This document shows positions 35,048-43,561 of a stretch of 64,000 nt of DNA, one piece after another; position 1 is the first letter of the stretch, and each line of letters opens with the position of its first letter. Under the pieces are notes generated by a model. The model ran no database searches and was not told where the DNA came from. It was given only the letters and a program-made list of their open reading frames with translations. The DNA comes from Palsa-1400 sp036501625 (GTDB lineage Bacteria; Verrucomicrobiota; Verrucomicrobiia; Limisphaerales; Palsa-1400), in the NCBI GenBank assembly GCA_036501625.1, contig DASXZY010000088.1, forward strand, positions 62,001 to 126,000, read 5' to 3'. A program made the position numbers and the translations under genes.

Positions 35048-35323
35048 TCAAGCCGCCGCGGGAGCTTTGGCCTGGTCTTTCTTCCAAGTGCGTTTGGGCG
35101 CCTTGGTGACCAAGCCCTTTTTGATGGCCTTGGCCGAGACGCGGATGTAACGGACTTCCCCATCCACAAGGGCCTTAACCCTTTGAAGATTAGGCATGAA
35201 TCGCCGCTTGGTGATGGCAGTAATATGAGTGCCGATGCCGCCCTTTTTCTTGGCTTTGCCGCTGCGCCAGATGTGGCTGCCTTTGATGGAGCCGACGCCG
35301 GTCAATTCGCATTGTCGTGACAT
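35048..35323 (-). CDS. rpmB: 50S ribosomal protein L28
   Basis: This 91-aa protein begins 'MSRQCELTGVGSIKGSHI' and contains 'HITAITKRRFMPNLQRVK' and 'IRVSAKAIKKGL', as in L28. The alanine-rich tail is an extension beyond the usual end of about 77 residues. An in-frame Met 11 codons upstream is rejected because it begins in the putative promoter. It converges with smpB (22 bases apart). No L33 gene is adjacent. Confidence 0.95.
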   Translation of the reverse strand: MSRQCELTGVGSIKGSHIWRSGKAKKKGGIGTHITAITKRRFMPNLQRVKALVDGEVRYIRVSAKAIKKGLVTKAPKRTWKKDQAKAPAAA

Positions 35324-35344
35324 AATTCGATAAATAAAGGGCAG

Positions 35345-35372
35345 AAAATAACGCATTCCCGCCGGTATTCAA
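35345..35372 (-). promoter_or_regulatory. Possible sigma-70-type promoter for rpmB
   Basis: On the minus strand, TTGAAT (35372-35367) is followed after 16 bases by TATTTT (35350-35345), about 20 bases before the rpmB ATG. Each hexamer matches the consensus at four of six positions, so this is only a candidate. Confidence 0.3.
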
Positions 35373-35432
35373 GCAGAATTATCATCCCTTTTTGTGGCTT
35401 GCCCGGATGACGGCGTTGTCTAACATGGGCGC

Positions 35433-36182
35433 GTGAACGCGGAAAATTTTTACGACCAATACTGGGCCAATGGCCTCCACGTTCTGGGCCAAAAATGGGA
35501 TGAAAAACGATTCCGCCGCGTAATGGGGCCTTTGATTGACCGCGAGCATGTCCTCGATTATGGCTGCGGCTTGGGCTTTTATTATCAGTCCTGGCTCGCC
35601 AAATCAGTCAAGAATTACGCCGGGGCCGACGTGGCTTCGGTCGCCTTGGATGATTTGCGCCGGAAGGGATTTGAGGCCTACCGCATCGACCCAGAAAAGT
35701 CGGCCATCGATTGCCCGGATGCGAGCTTCGACGGCATCGTGTGCAGCGAGGTGCTGGAACATTTGTTTGACCCTATGCTGGCCGCGCGGGAACTGCACCG
35801 CGTTTTGAAGCCGGGCGGCGTGATGGTTGTCACGGTGCCCAATTTTGGCTATCACCCGTGGCGGCTGATGGCGCTGCTGCGCGCGCAGGTGCCCTCGGAG
35901 CCGGAGGACCCCAAGAAAAATCGCTTCAACGGTGTGCATATCCGCTTCTTCAGCAAGCTGATGCTCCAGCGCCTTCTGGAAGGCACCGGCTTTTGCAACG
36001 TCTCCATCGGCAGCTATGATGAGTCGAGCGTGTGGGATATAACCAGGGGCCTGGGGCCGCTGGCCGGCATCAGCGATCTCGCGTGGAAATATCTACCGGC
36101 GCCATTTCACTTGCGCTTCCTGCAGCACCTCTGGCCCAACGTCTGCGCGCCCCGGTTGCGGGCGGTCGCTTACCGCGCCTGA
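35433..36182 (+). CDS. Class I SAM-dependent methyltransferase
   Basis: This 249-aa protein has motif I as 'HVLDYGCGLGFYY' (about 33-45), then acidic 'GADVASVALDDL', post-motif 'FDGIVCSEVLEHL' and 'RVLKPGGVMVVTVPN', the Methyltransf_11 pattern. The C-terminus is aromatic and amphipathic ('GPLAGISDLAWKYLPAPFHL'), as in sugar- or lipid-modifying methyltransferases. The start is GTG. The gene converges with the phosphofructokinase gene (9 bases apart). Substrate unknown. Confidence 0.85.
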   Translation: MNAENFYDQYWANGLHVLGQKWDEKRFRRVMGPLIDREHVLDYGCGLGFYYQSWLAKSVKNYAGADVASVALDDLRRKGFEAYRIDPEKSAIDCPDASFDGIVCSEVLEHLFDPMLAARELHRVLKPGGVMVVTVPNFGYHPWRLMALLRAQVPSEPEDPKKNRFNGVHIRFFSKLMLQRLLEGTGFCNVSIGSYDESSVWDITRGLGPLAGISDLAWKYLPAPFHLRFLQHLWPNVCAPRLRAVAYRA

Positions 36183-36191
36183 AGTTTCCAA

Positions 36192-37463
36192 TCACGAGCG
36201 CGGCGGAAGCTTTTTGGGCACGAGGTTGCGGCGGAGAACGGCAAACTTGGGCAGGCCGTCTTCCATCGGTACTTTGACTTCCCCCTGGATCAACGGGCGC
36301 GCGTAATGGACAAATTTTTCGTTGATCATGAAACCGTCGGCGGTGATCCAATCGCGCGGCAGCGGATGCTCCACGTTGGCGATGTCTCCCAGCGGCTGCA
36401 AGCCGGTGGTAGATTTGTATACTTCGCCCGGTTCGCGCACGATCTTGACCATGAACCCGCTTTTGCCTTCGGCGGCGGCGCGCACGGCGGCCTCCCCGCA
36501 AGCGGCGGCTTCGGCGGCGTCGGTGGCGCTGGCATAATGGGCCGCGCAACGTTGCGCGCAGCCGAGCGTGACTGTGCGGGCGCGGGCATGCAGTTTATCC
36601 GTGATCAATTGGCCCAGGCGCACCGCCGCGCCGGACAGCACCGGATGCCCAAAGGCGTCCAGCCTCAATTGGTCGGCGCTGTATTCGGAACCATCGACAT
36701 TCTTCAAGCCTTCGCCAACGACAATGACGCAGTAGCCGAGTTCCGCGATCACGCTTTTCACTTTGTCCAGAAACTCCTGTTCGCGAAAGGCGATCTCCGG
36801 CAGCAAAATGATGTGGGGCGCGTCGTTGGGGCAGTGTTTGGCCAGCACCGTGCTGGCGGCAATCCAGCCCGCTCCCCGGCCCATCACCTCGATGATCCCG
36901 CAAGAACCGCCGTCGCTGGCCATGCTGCAAATGTCAGCCGCCACTTCCAGGACCGTGCAGGCCGTGTATTTGGCGACTGATCCGAAGCCGGGGCAATGAT
37001 CGGTGTGGGGCAGATCGTTATCGATCGTTTTCGGAACGCCGATGACCCGCATCTCGTATCCGCGCTTAACGGCTTCATGGTGAATCTTGTCGGAGGTATC
37101 TTGGGAATCATTGCCGCCCGCGTAGAAAAAGTAGCGGATATTGTGCGCCTGCAACACCTGAAAAAGCCGGTCCATGTCTTTTGCGGCCTTGTCTGGCTTC
37201 TTTTTGAAATCCAGTTTATAGCGGCAGGTGCCGAGGGCGGCCGCTGGAGTATGTTTCAGCGCCTGAATGGTTTCGGGCGATTCCTGGTTGAGATCGATCA
37301 ATTGCTCATCAAGGATTCCCAGGATGCCGTTGAGACCCCCATAGATATTTTGGATAAAAGCGAATTTTCGAGCCTGTTGCGCGACCCCCGCCACACTGGC
37401 GTTAATCACCGCGGTCGGCCCGCCGGACTGTGCCACTAAAAGATTGCCAATTAACTCAGACAT
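36192..37463 (-). CDS. 6-phosphofructokinase, pyrophosphate-type
   Basis: This 423-aa glycolytic enzyme phosphorylates fructose 6-phosphate. The family motif 'LLVAQSGGPTAVINAS' is at the N-terminus. The phosphoryl-donor site reads 'AGGNDS' with Asp119 and 'VPKTIDND' with Lys145. In this family Asp and Lys at these two positions mark use of pyrophosphate, whereas ATP enzymes have Gly at both. The substrate loop 'IIEVMGRGAGWIAA' is intact. The MSELIG start was chosen since sequence before it is not conserved-looking. It would allow reversible glycolytic flux. Confidence 0.93.
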   Translation of the reverse strand: MSELIGNLLVAQSGGPTAVINASVAGVAQQARKFAFIQNIYGGLNGILGILDEQLIDLNQESPETIQALKHTPAAALGTCRYKLDFKKKPDKAAKDMDRLFQVLQAHNIRYFFYAGGNDSQDTSDKIHHEAVKRGYEMRVIGVPKTIDNDLPHTDHCPGFGSVAKYTACTVLEVAADICSMASDGGSCGIIEVMGRGAGWIAASTVLAKHCPNDAPHIILLPEIAFREQEFLDKVKSVIAELGYCVIVVGEGLKNVDGSEYSADQLRLDAFGHPVLSGAAVRLGQLITDKLHARARTVTLGCAQRCAAHYASATDAAEAAACGEAAVRAAAEGKSGFMVKIVREPGEVYKSTTGLQPLGDIANVEHPLPRDWITADGFMINEKFVHYARPLIQGEVKVPMEDGLPKFAVLRRNLVPKKLPPRS

Positions 37464-37618
37464 AAGGGCAATAGAAGACAACGCAAGCCATCCCTTTGTA
37501 AAGGGCAATTGAAAATGCGAGGCAAAAACCGTTGCGCCAGCATGGCCAGCGGAATGCGCCGGCGCGCGGCGGCGTCACGGCACACGAATTCGGCAGAAAC
37601 GAATCGCGGGCAATCGGC

Positions 37619-37768
37619 CTATTTATAAACAATCATGATCTGCAAAGCGCCTCCATCCGAATAGACGCTTGTGCTGATCAAAGTGCTGCCGGCGGGCACG
37701 GACGCGTTAATCAATGCCTGGACGGCGGCTGTGGTAGCCGGCATCGGAACGATCACAACGAGGTACAT
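37619..37768 (-). CDS. 49-aa hypothetical peptide at the end of the lipoprotein pair
   Basis: An ATG on the minus strand, 4 bases after the stop of the lipoprotein gene at 37773, opens a 49-codon frame ending in TAG. The peptide starts MYLVVIVPMPATTAAVQALI and ends 'DGGALQIMIVYK', with alternating hydrophobic strands at both ends and no Cys. It probably folds as a small alpha/beta unit. The tight spacing behind a same-strand gene and protein-like composition support it. No family was recognised. Confidence 0.55.
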   Translation of the reverse strand: MYLVVIVPMPATTAAVQALINASVPAGSTLISTSVYSDGGALQIMIVYK

Positions 37769-37772
37769 AAGT

Positions 37773-38462
37773 TTATTGAGCGGCGGTTAATTGCGTGACG
37801 AGTTTCTGGAGATTGTCTCCTGCCAAAGCGCGGATTTGGGCGGCGGTCGCGCCGGGCGAAATCACGTTGGCAAGGTAATCGGCGTATTGTTGCGTTGTGC
37901 CGGTGAAGGCGGAACCATCGGCGTTTTTGGCGGATTTGAGCGGCTTCACAATCGCGGTGTCGTATTGAGCGCGCAGGTCGGTGTTGGGCGGCGAATTGAT
38001 CGTGGTCAAGGCGGAAACCGCGGTTGAGGCGGCTTGCGCGTTGGTGGGGCTTTGCGCGGTTGCGATATACATCGCCACGGCGGCCTGGCTTTGAACGGCG
38101 GTGGCGCCGACGGCAAAGTTTTCCGAAACGTCAAGACCAAGAAGAAGGTCCTGCAGGCCGGAATGCATTCGGATGCCGCTGACCAATTGCGGCGTCACAT
38201 CGGCCGCGTTGGTGCGCAGGTCCTCTTCGCCCGTGATGGCCGTTTTGCCTTCATTGGCCACCACTTTGCCGGTCGGGACGGAATAGAATTGGCTGCGAAT
38301 GTAGCCCACCTTCATTTCGTACATTTGCGTCTGCTTGTTTTCGGCGAGGCTGGCCCCGATGCCGGTATCGACCGAAGTAACGATGTTCTCGCGGATTATC
38401 GTACTGCAGCCCGCCACAATCGTGATGGGAAGAATCAACGCGAGTTTAAGATAATTTTTCAT
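37773..38462 (-). CDS. Predicted lipoprotein of unknown function
   Basis: This 229-aa protein starts MKNYLKLALILPITIVAGCS with a lipobox (VAGC) placing the modified Cys at 19. The mature part is rich in Ala, Thr, Gln and Asn, with 'MYEMKVGYIRSQFYSVPTG' near 50 and a helical, Ala-rich second half ('AQAASTAVSALTTIN', 'QYADYLANVISPGATAAQ'). It overlaps the upstream exported gene by 4 bases (ATGA) and is followed by the 49-aa frame, so three genes form one tight unit. No known domain was recognised. Confidence 0.75.
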   Translation of the reverse strand: MKNYLKLALILPITIVAGCSTIIRENIVTSVDTGIGASLAENKQTQMYEMKVGYIRSQFYSVPTGKVVANEGKTAITGEEDLRTNAADVTPQLVSGIRMHSGLQDLLLGLDVSENFAVGATAVQSQAAVAMYIATAQSPTNAQAASTAVSALTTINSPPNTDLRAQYDTAIVKPLKSAKNADGSAFTGTTQQYADYLANVISPGATAAQIRALAGDNLQKLVTQLTAAQ

Positions 38463-38845
38463 TGAGATGTATTGTTGGTGATGAGTTTATTGGTTTGAGC
38501 AACGCCTGATTCCACGGAGTAATTCTTGATCGTAAGATTCCCTGTCCTGAGTTTGACCGAAAGGACGACGTTGGAGGCGAGAGCAGGATCAATCTCGACC
38601 CGATGCCGGTTTAGCAGGCCAACATCGGCCCCGGACGGTCCAACCGTCATCCCAGCTATGCGCGTGTTCGAGACGTCGATGCCAGGACGATTGGTGGTCG
38701 TGATCACGCCAAACCCAATTCCGGCGATCAAATAATGTGTGCCACTTTGATTGGTCCATGAACACCCGCCGCCCGCCGCCGCGCAAAGAAGAATGAGGGA
38801 AAGAAAAGCAGGCAACCGGCGCTCGCGTATGGCGTAAGATTTCAT
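38459..38845 (-). CDS. Small exported protein, probable lipoprotein
   Basis: This 128-aa protein has a basic N-terminus followed by a hydrophobic segment 'FLSLILLCAAAGGGCS', whose Cys28 may be lipidated (the lipobox is weak, GGGC). The mature part contains 'GTHYLIAGIGFGVITTTN' and 'RHRVEIDPALASNVVLSVKL', which look like beta strands. A Met seven codons upstream is a possible alternative start. It leads the unit at 37619-38845. A phage-lysis (spanin-like) origin was considered, but there are no neighbouring phage genes. Confidence 0.65.
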   Translation of the reverse strand: MKSYAIRERRLPAFLSLILLCAAAGGGCSWTNQSGTHYLIAGIGFGVITTTNRPGIDVSNTRIAGMTVGPSGADVGLLNRHRVEIDPALASNVVLSVKLRTGNLTIKNYSVESGVAQTNKLITNNTSQ

Positions 38846-38986
38846 CCCGGCAATTCGGACGCGCATGACTATGGGGTCTCGGCGGCATTTCTGTCAAAGC
38901 AAAAGAGAAAAAGCAGCGTTCTAATTCTTTACTCCGCGCATCTTTTTGGGTGTTGCCTGCCGCTGGGGCGCATTTACAATGACGCA

Positions 38987-39928
38987 GTGAGTGCTCTCTT
39001 AATTGGCCTTTTGGGCGCCCTGCTGGCTGGCGATGCTCCGTCGTCAGCGGCGAATGCGGCTGCGGTTTCCGCCATTCCTGTCATCAATACGAATGATCCG
39101 GTTGAGAAGGAATATTACCAAATCATGCTCGACGATGATGCGGCGGAAAAGGAAGTGCTTGGCTGGATGAATTCCGCCGATTCGCTGGCCAACGCGGGCG
39201 GGGGCCGCTCCCAGTTGACGCTTAACCTGAGAATCCAACAGCGCCTGGATGCCATCAAAAAGGAATACCAGGACTTCGTTGACCGGCATCCCAAGCATGT
39301 CAACGCCCGGCTGGCCTTCGGCAGTTTTCTTAATGACAACAACGAGCAGGAAGCCGCATTCAAGCAGTGGGATGAGGCCCGCCAATTGGACCCGGCCAAT
39401 CCCGCCGCCTGGGACAATCTGGGGAATTATTACGGCGAGAATGCCCAGGCCTCCAACGCCTTCAGGTGTTACGACAAAGCCCTTGCATTGAACACGAACC
39501 AGCCGGTTTATTATCACAATCTCGCCGCGACGCTTTATTTGTTCCGCGACGACGCCCAGCGCTACTACCATTTGGACGGCGAGCAGGTTTTTGACAAATC
39601 TCTCGGTCTCTACCGCCAGGCCATTAAAATGGACCCGGCCAACTTTATTCTTTATAGCGATTACGCCGAGTGCTTTTACGGCGCCAAGCCGCCGCGCTGG
39701 CAGGAAGGATTGCAGGCCTGGAGCGAGGCCCTGAAAGTCGCGCGGAACGAGGTGGAGCGCGAAGGAGTTTATCTTCATTTGGCGCGCATTAACCTGCACG
39801 TCGGCGACTATGACGGCGCCCGCAAAAATCTCGATGTTGTGACCAATGCCAACTATGCCAAGTTGAAAAGCGGCCTTGAAAAGAATTTGGCCGCCGCCGC
39901 TGGCAATACCTCAGCGCCGCCCAAATAA
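38987..39928 (+). CDS. Tetratricopeptide-repeat protein, probably exported
   Basis: This 313-aa protein has a hydrophobic N-terminus (LLIGLLGALLAG), a helical region, then TPR units recognisable at 'AAWDNLGNYYGENAQASNAF', 'VYYHNLAATLYLFRDDAQRY' and 'VYLHLARINLHVGDYDGA'. TPR arrays usually mediate protein-protein contact. The start is GTG. The gene ends exactly where the minus-strand methyltransferase gene ends, with no spacer. The partner protein is unknown. Confidence 0.82.
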   Translation: MSALLIGLLGALLAGDAPSSAANAAAVSAIPVINTNDPVEKEYYQIMLDDDAAEKEVLGWMNSADSLANAGGGRSQLTLNLRIQQRLDAIKKEYQDFVDRHPKHVNARLAFGSFLNDNNEQEAAFKQWDEARQLDPANPAAWDNLGNYYGENAQASNAFRCYDKALALNTNQPVYYHNLAATLYLFRDDAQRYYHLDGEQVFDKSLGLYRQAIKMDPANFILYSDYAECFYGAKPPRWQEGLQAWSEALKVARNEVEREGVYLHLARINLHVGDYDGARKNLDVVTNANYAKLKSGLEKNLAAAAGNTSAPPK

Positions 39929-40900
39929 TTATCCGGGGACGAGTCGGCGGCACAAAAAGACGCCCTCCTCCTGCGATTTCGTGATCCATTCCTCCACGAT
40001 GTCCAGGCCGCGCTCTCGCAGAAGCTGCCGGATGGTGGCGGACGTGTGGCGATAGGAGAAAAACAGGCGAACCACACCGCCGGGTTGAAAAAGAAAATGT
40101 TCGGAATGCACGACCAGTTCCCGTTCGTGAGCGAAACGAAAATTCCCGACGATGCGCCATAAGCCGCCGGTTTCCTCGATTGAAAATTCAATTTCACCAT
40201 CGCCCGGTTCGGCCCCAAGGTCTTCGAGGAAGGCGCTAAGCCAGGCGCGTGTTTTGGAATTGTCGTATCCCGGCAGCACGCGTTCGACGCCCGCGCGGTA
40301 CTCGGGCCCGGGCGCCAGATTGGCGCTCAAGAGCAGGAGATCGGCCGGCCGCGCCAGGAAGCCGGGCGGAATTTGCTCCGGCTCGAGATTCGGAATCATC
40401 CCAAAGAACGTGAGGATTCGCGGCGCGTCCGCGCCGCCGAGCGAATCAAAGACTTCGGGCAAGTCAGGAGCCAGCGCCAAGTCGCACAAAAGCGGTCTGC
40501 AGGGCACGTGGAGGGATGCGGCCTTGGCGGCGGCAGTCAATAATAATGGAAGGCTGACATCGCATGGCACGAAGGAAAGCTCCGCGCCCCGGCTTTTGAG
40601 GAGGGCCAGCAGGCGCGCCTCTTTCTTCCCATCGCCGCAGCCGAGGCCAATCACTTTGACTCGCGGCCCCAGCAACCCGGCGGCCGCCTCGAAACCCCTG
40701 TGATACGCAAGCAAACAATCGGGGTCAAAGAACGCCGGAGAGAAAGAGCGGTGAAGAGCCATCCACAATTGCGCTTGCTTGTAACTGGCGTAATGGAACT
40801 TGGGCGCAATCCGCCGCGAGCGCAAACTTTCACCCAGCGCGTCCCTCACACTGTCCGGGAATTGGCTCGAGTGGACCGTTACGTTGATGGTCGATGACAC
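39929..40900 (-). CDS. EgtD-family (Methyltransf_33) SAM methyltransferase with an altered substrate site
   Basis: This 323-aa protein belongs to the family of histidine N-alpha-methyltransferases. Family features are 'PKFHYASYKQAQLW' near the N-terminus, a SAM loop 'VIGLGCGDGKKEARLL', 'FVPCDVSLPLLLTAA' and 'RILTFFGMIPNLEPEQI'. In ergothioneine-pathway EgtD the C-terminal motif has Glu and Ser that hold histidine. Here the matching stretch appears to be 'RLFFSYRHTSATI', with Phe in place of Glu, so the substrate may not be histidine. No egtB is nearby. It is divergent from bioF. Confidence 0.75.
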   Translation of the reverse strand: MSSTINVTVHSSQFPDSVRDALGESLRSRRIAPKFHYASYKQAQLWMALHRSFSPAFFDPDCLLAYHRGFEAAAGLLGPRVKVIGLGCGDGKKEARLLALLKSRGAELSFVPCDVSLPLLLTAAAKAASLHVPCRPLLCDLALAPDLPEVFDSLGGADAPRILTFFGMIPNLEPEQIPPGFLARPADLLLLSANLAPGPEYRAGVERVLPGYDNSKTRAWLSAFLEDLGAEPGDGEIEFSIEETGGLWRIVGNFRFAHERELVVHSEHFLFQPGGVVRLFFSYRHTSATIRQLLRERGLDIVEEWITKSQEEGVFLCRRLVPG

Positions 40901-40967
40901 CCGGAATTTTAGGCCCGCCCTTTCAATTGTCGATTGTCAATTCATATCCATTATGCCATTGTGCGGC

Positions 40968-42164
40968 ATGAACGCGTTCGAGGAAGAACTGTCGTCACGT
41001 CTCAATCATATCCGGGAGCAAGGCCTTTACCGGGAATTGCGGCGGATTGATTCGCCCCAAGGCCCCAGCATTAAGATGGGCGGAAAATCCTTCCTCAATT
41101 TCGCCTCCAACGATTACCTGGGCTTGGCCAGCCATCCCGCCTTGAAAGAGGCCGCCACTGAGGCTGTGCGGGACTTCGGCGCGGGAGCCGGTTCCTCGCG
41201 GCTGCTATGCGGTTCGCTTGCTCCGCATTTGGCGCTGGAGGAAACGCTGGCTGCTTTCAAAGGCGCCGAAGCCGCGCTTTCATTTGGGTCCGGTTACGCG
41301 GCCGCCTGTGGCGTGATCTGCGCCCTCTTTGACAGCAATGACGTCATCGCGGTCGATAAGCTCATCCACGCCTGCATTGTCGATGCCGCCCGGCTTTCGG
41401 GGGCGAAGTTGCGCATCTTCGGCCACAACAATCTCAATGACCTGGAGAAAATCCTGCGCTGGGCGGACCGCCGCCACAAGGACCCCGCGCTCTCCCAAAC
41501 CGACCGCCGCTCCCGCACGTTGATCATTACCGAGAGCGTCTTCTCGATGGACGGCGATCAGGCGCCCTTGCGCGAAATGGCGCGATTGAAGGAGCAATTC
41601 GGCGCGTGGCTCATGGTGGATGAAGCCCACGCGACCGGCCTCTACGGAAAAAACCGGCGCGGACTGGCTGAGGAATATGAAGTTGACAAGCAAATTGAAA
41701 TTCAGATGGGAACCTTGGGCAAGTCCTTCGGTTCCGCCGGCGGCTACGTTTGCGGTTCGCGCGTGCTCGTCGATTATTTGATCAATCGCGCCCGCCCGTT
41801 TCTTTTCTCGACCGCCCCGGTGCCGGCTGCTGCGGCGGCGGCCGCTGCGGGCGTGCGCCTGGTGCAAAGCCAGGCCGGCGAGGAGCGCCGCAGGCAGCTT
41901 TGGCTCAATGTCGCCGAGGTCGCGCGGCACGTCGATGGCCAGGGCAGCGCCATTGTCCCGATGATGATCGGCGACGAAAACAAGGCCATGCAAATCTCGG
42001 CCGCGCTGCTCGAACACGGCGTGTTCATCCCGGCCATCCGTTTTCCGACGGTCGCGCGCGGGCAGGCGCGGTTGCGCATGAGCCTGACGGCCTCCCATGG
42101 CCGGGCCGAGATCGATCAATTGCTGGCCGCCCTCCGCGCCTTGAACTTAGTCAATAAGAATTGA
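40968..42164 (+). CDS. bioF: 8-amino-7-oxononanoate synthase
   Basis: This PLP enzyme condenses pimeloyl thioester with alanine in biotin synthesis. It is 398 aa, normal length. Key motifs are 'FLNFASNDYLGLASHP', 'GAGAGSSRLLCGSLAPH', 'VDEAHATG' and the PLP-lysine 'GTLGKSFGSAGGY'. The start MNAFEEEL was chosen because residues upstream of it are not typical of the family. The bioA-like gene begins one base after the stop, so the two are coupled. Other biotin genes (bioB, bioD) are not in this window. Confidence 0.92.
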   Translation: MNAFEEELSSRLNHIREQGLYRELRRIDSPQGPSIKMGGKSFLNFASNDYLGLASHPALKEAATEAVRDFGAGAGSSRLLCGSLAPHLALEETLAAFKGAEAALSFGSGYAAACGVICALFDSNDVIAVDKLIHACIVDAARLSGAKLRIFGHNNLNDLEKILRWADRRHKDPALSQTDRRSRTLIITESVFSMDGDQAPLREMARLKEQFGAWLMVDEAHATGLYGKNRRGLAEEYEVDKQIEIQMGTLGKSFGSAGGYVCGSRVLVDYLINRARPFLFSTAPVPAAAAAAAAGVRLVQSQAGEERRRQLWLNVAEVARHVDGQGSAIVPMMIGDENKAMQISAALLEHGVFIPAIRFPTVARGQARLRMSLTASHGRAEIDQLLAALRALNLVNKN

Positions 42165-42165
42165 T

Positions 42166-43560
42166 TTGCCCTCCCTCGAGCAGTTAGACCGGCGGTTCGT
42201 CTGGCATCCCTTCACGCAAATGCGCGATTGGCGCAAACGCGAGCCAATTGTCATCGTCTCCGGCCGCGGCGCCGTCCTGCGCGACGCGCGGGGCCGGGAA
42301 TACCTGGACGCCAATTCCTCCATTTGGACCAATTTGCACGGCCACCGCCATCCCGCTATCGATTCCGCCCTCAAGCGGCAATTGGGCAAGATCGCGCATT
42401 GTTCCGCGTTGGGCTTGGCCAGCGAACCCGCCTCATTGCTGGCGGAGAAATTGGTTCGCGCCGCCAATCCCACGCGCGGCGGGCGGCTGGCTCACGCGTT
42501 CTATTCGGACGATGGTTCCACCGCGATCGAGGCCGCGTTGAAGATGGCTTACGAATATGCGCGCCGCACCGCCTCCTCGCGCGCACCCCGGTTTTTGTCG
42601 CTAGGCTCCGCGTATCACGGCGATACCATCGGCGCGGTCAGCCTCGGCCATATTGATTTGTTTCACCAGGCTTATCGCGGCTTGCTGTTCAAGTCGGACC
42701 GCGCGTTTACGCCGTTCTGCTACCGCTGCCCGTTCAACCGCGCGCGCCCCGAACGCGCCGACGCCCGCGCCTGGCGGAAATGCAATTGGGAATGCACCGC
42801 CAGTTTTGAAAAGCAGGTGGCCGCGCGCGCGAAAAAGGGCAATCCCTATGCCGCGTTCGTTTTTGAGCCGCTTATGCAAGGCGCCGCCGGCATGACGCCG
42901 CAACCGGAAGGCTGGCTCCGCCGCGTCGCGGAAATCGCGCGCGGCAGCGGCGCGTTGTTGATTGCGGACGAGGTGATGACCGGTTTTGGCCGGACTGGAT
43001 CCATGTTCGCGTGTCAAAAAGAATCCGTCACGCCCGATCTGATGGCCCTCGCCAAAGGCATGACCGGCGGATACCTGCCCATGGCCGCGACCCTGGCCAG
43101 CCGTGCCATCTTCAACGTGTTCCTCGGCGAATATGCCGAATTCAAAACCTTTTTTCACGGGCACAGTTACACCGCCAATCCCCTGGGCGCGGCCGCCTCG
43201 CTGGCCAGCCTCCGCCTGCTGGAATCGACCGCGTCCGTTCGCGCGCGCGCCCAATTGCAAAAGGCTCTTGCGGAAACTTTGCAAACGCTTTGGTCCCTGC
43301 CCCAGGTTGGCGATATTCGCCAGGTTGGATTGATCGCAGGCGTAGAGCTTGTCAAGAATTGGCGCACGCGCGAGCCTTTCCCAGCGCGCGAGCGCGTTGG
43401 CGGCCGCGTTTGCGAAGCGATGGCCCGCCGCGGCGTCCTCACCCGCCCGGCCGGCAATGTCATCGTCATCATGCCGCCGTATTGCACGACCCCCGCCCAA
43501 GTCCGCGACATCGTTGCCGCCCTGCGTGAGGGCGTGGTCGAAGTGTGCGGTCCCCTTTGA
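42166..43560 (+). CDS. bioA: Adenosylmethionine-8-amino-7-oxononanoate aminotransferase
   Basis: This 464-aa class III aminotransferase makes 7,8-diaminononanoate from the BioF product. Signatures are 'FVWHPFTQMRDW' at the N-terminus, 'SSIWTNLHGHRHP' (substrate-pocket Trp), 'FYSDDGSTAIEAALKMA', 'LIADEVMTGFGRTGSMFA' and the PLP-lysine 'ALAKGMTGGYLPMAA'. A TTG codon one base after the bioF stop is the best start; no ATG precedes the conserved N-terminus. It converges with thiC, 1 base apart. Confidence 0.93.
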   Translation: MPSLEQLDRRFVWHPFTQMRDWRKREPIVIVSGRGAVLRDARGREYLDANSSIWTNLHGHRHPAIDSALKRQLGKIAHCSALGLASEPASLLAEKLVRAANPTRGGRLAHAFYSDDGSTAIEAALKMAYEYARRTASSRAPRFLSLGSAYHGDTIGAVSLGHIDLFHQAYRGLLFKSDRAFTPFCYRCPFNRARPERADARAWRKCNWECTASFEKQVAARAKKGNPYAAFVFEPLMQGAAGMTPQPEGWLRRVAEIARGSGALLIADEVMTGFGRTGSMFACQKESVTPDLMALAKGMTGGYLPMAATLASRAIFNVFLGEYAEFKTFFHGHSYTANPLGAAASLASLRLLESTASVRARAQLQKALAETLQTLWSLPQVGDIRQVGLIAGVELVKNWRTREPFPARERVGGRVCEAMARRGVLTRPAGNVIVIMPPYCTTPAQVRDIVAALREGVVEVCGPL

Positions 43561-43561
43561 G

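Noticed and set aside
37619..38845. Prophage or lysis-gene interpretation of the small-gene trio
   Set aside because: No integrase, structural or replication phage genes are nearby, and the proteins do not show spanin or holin features.
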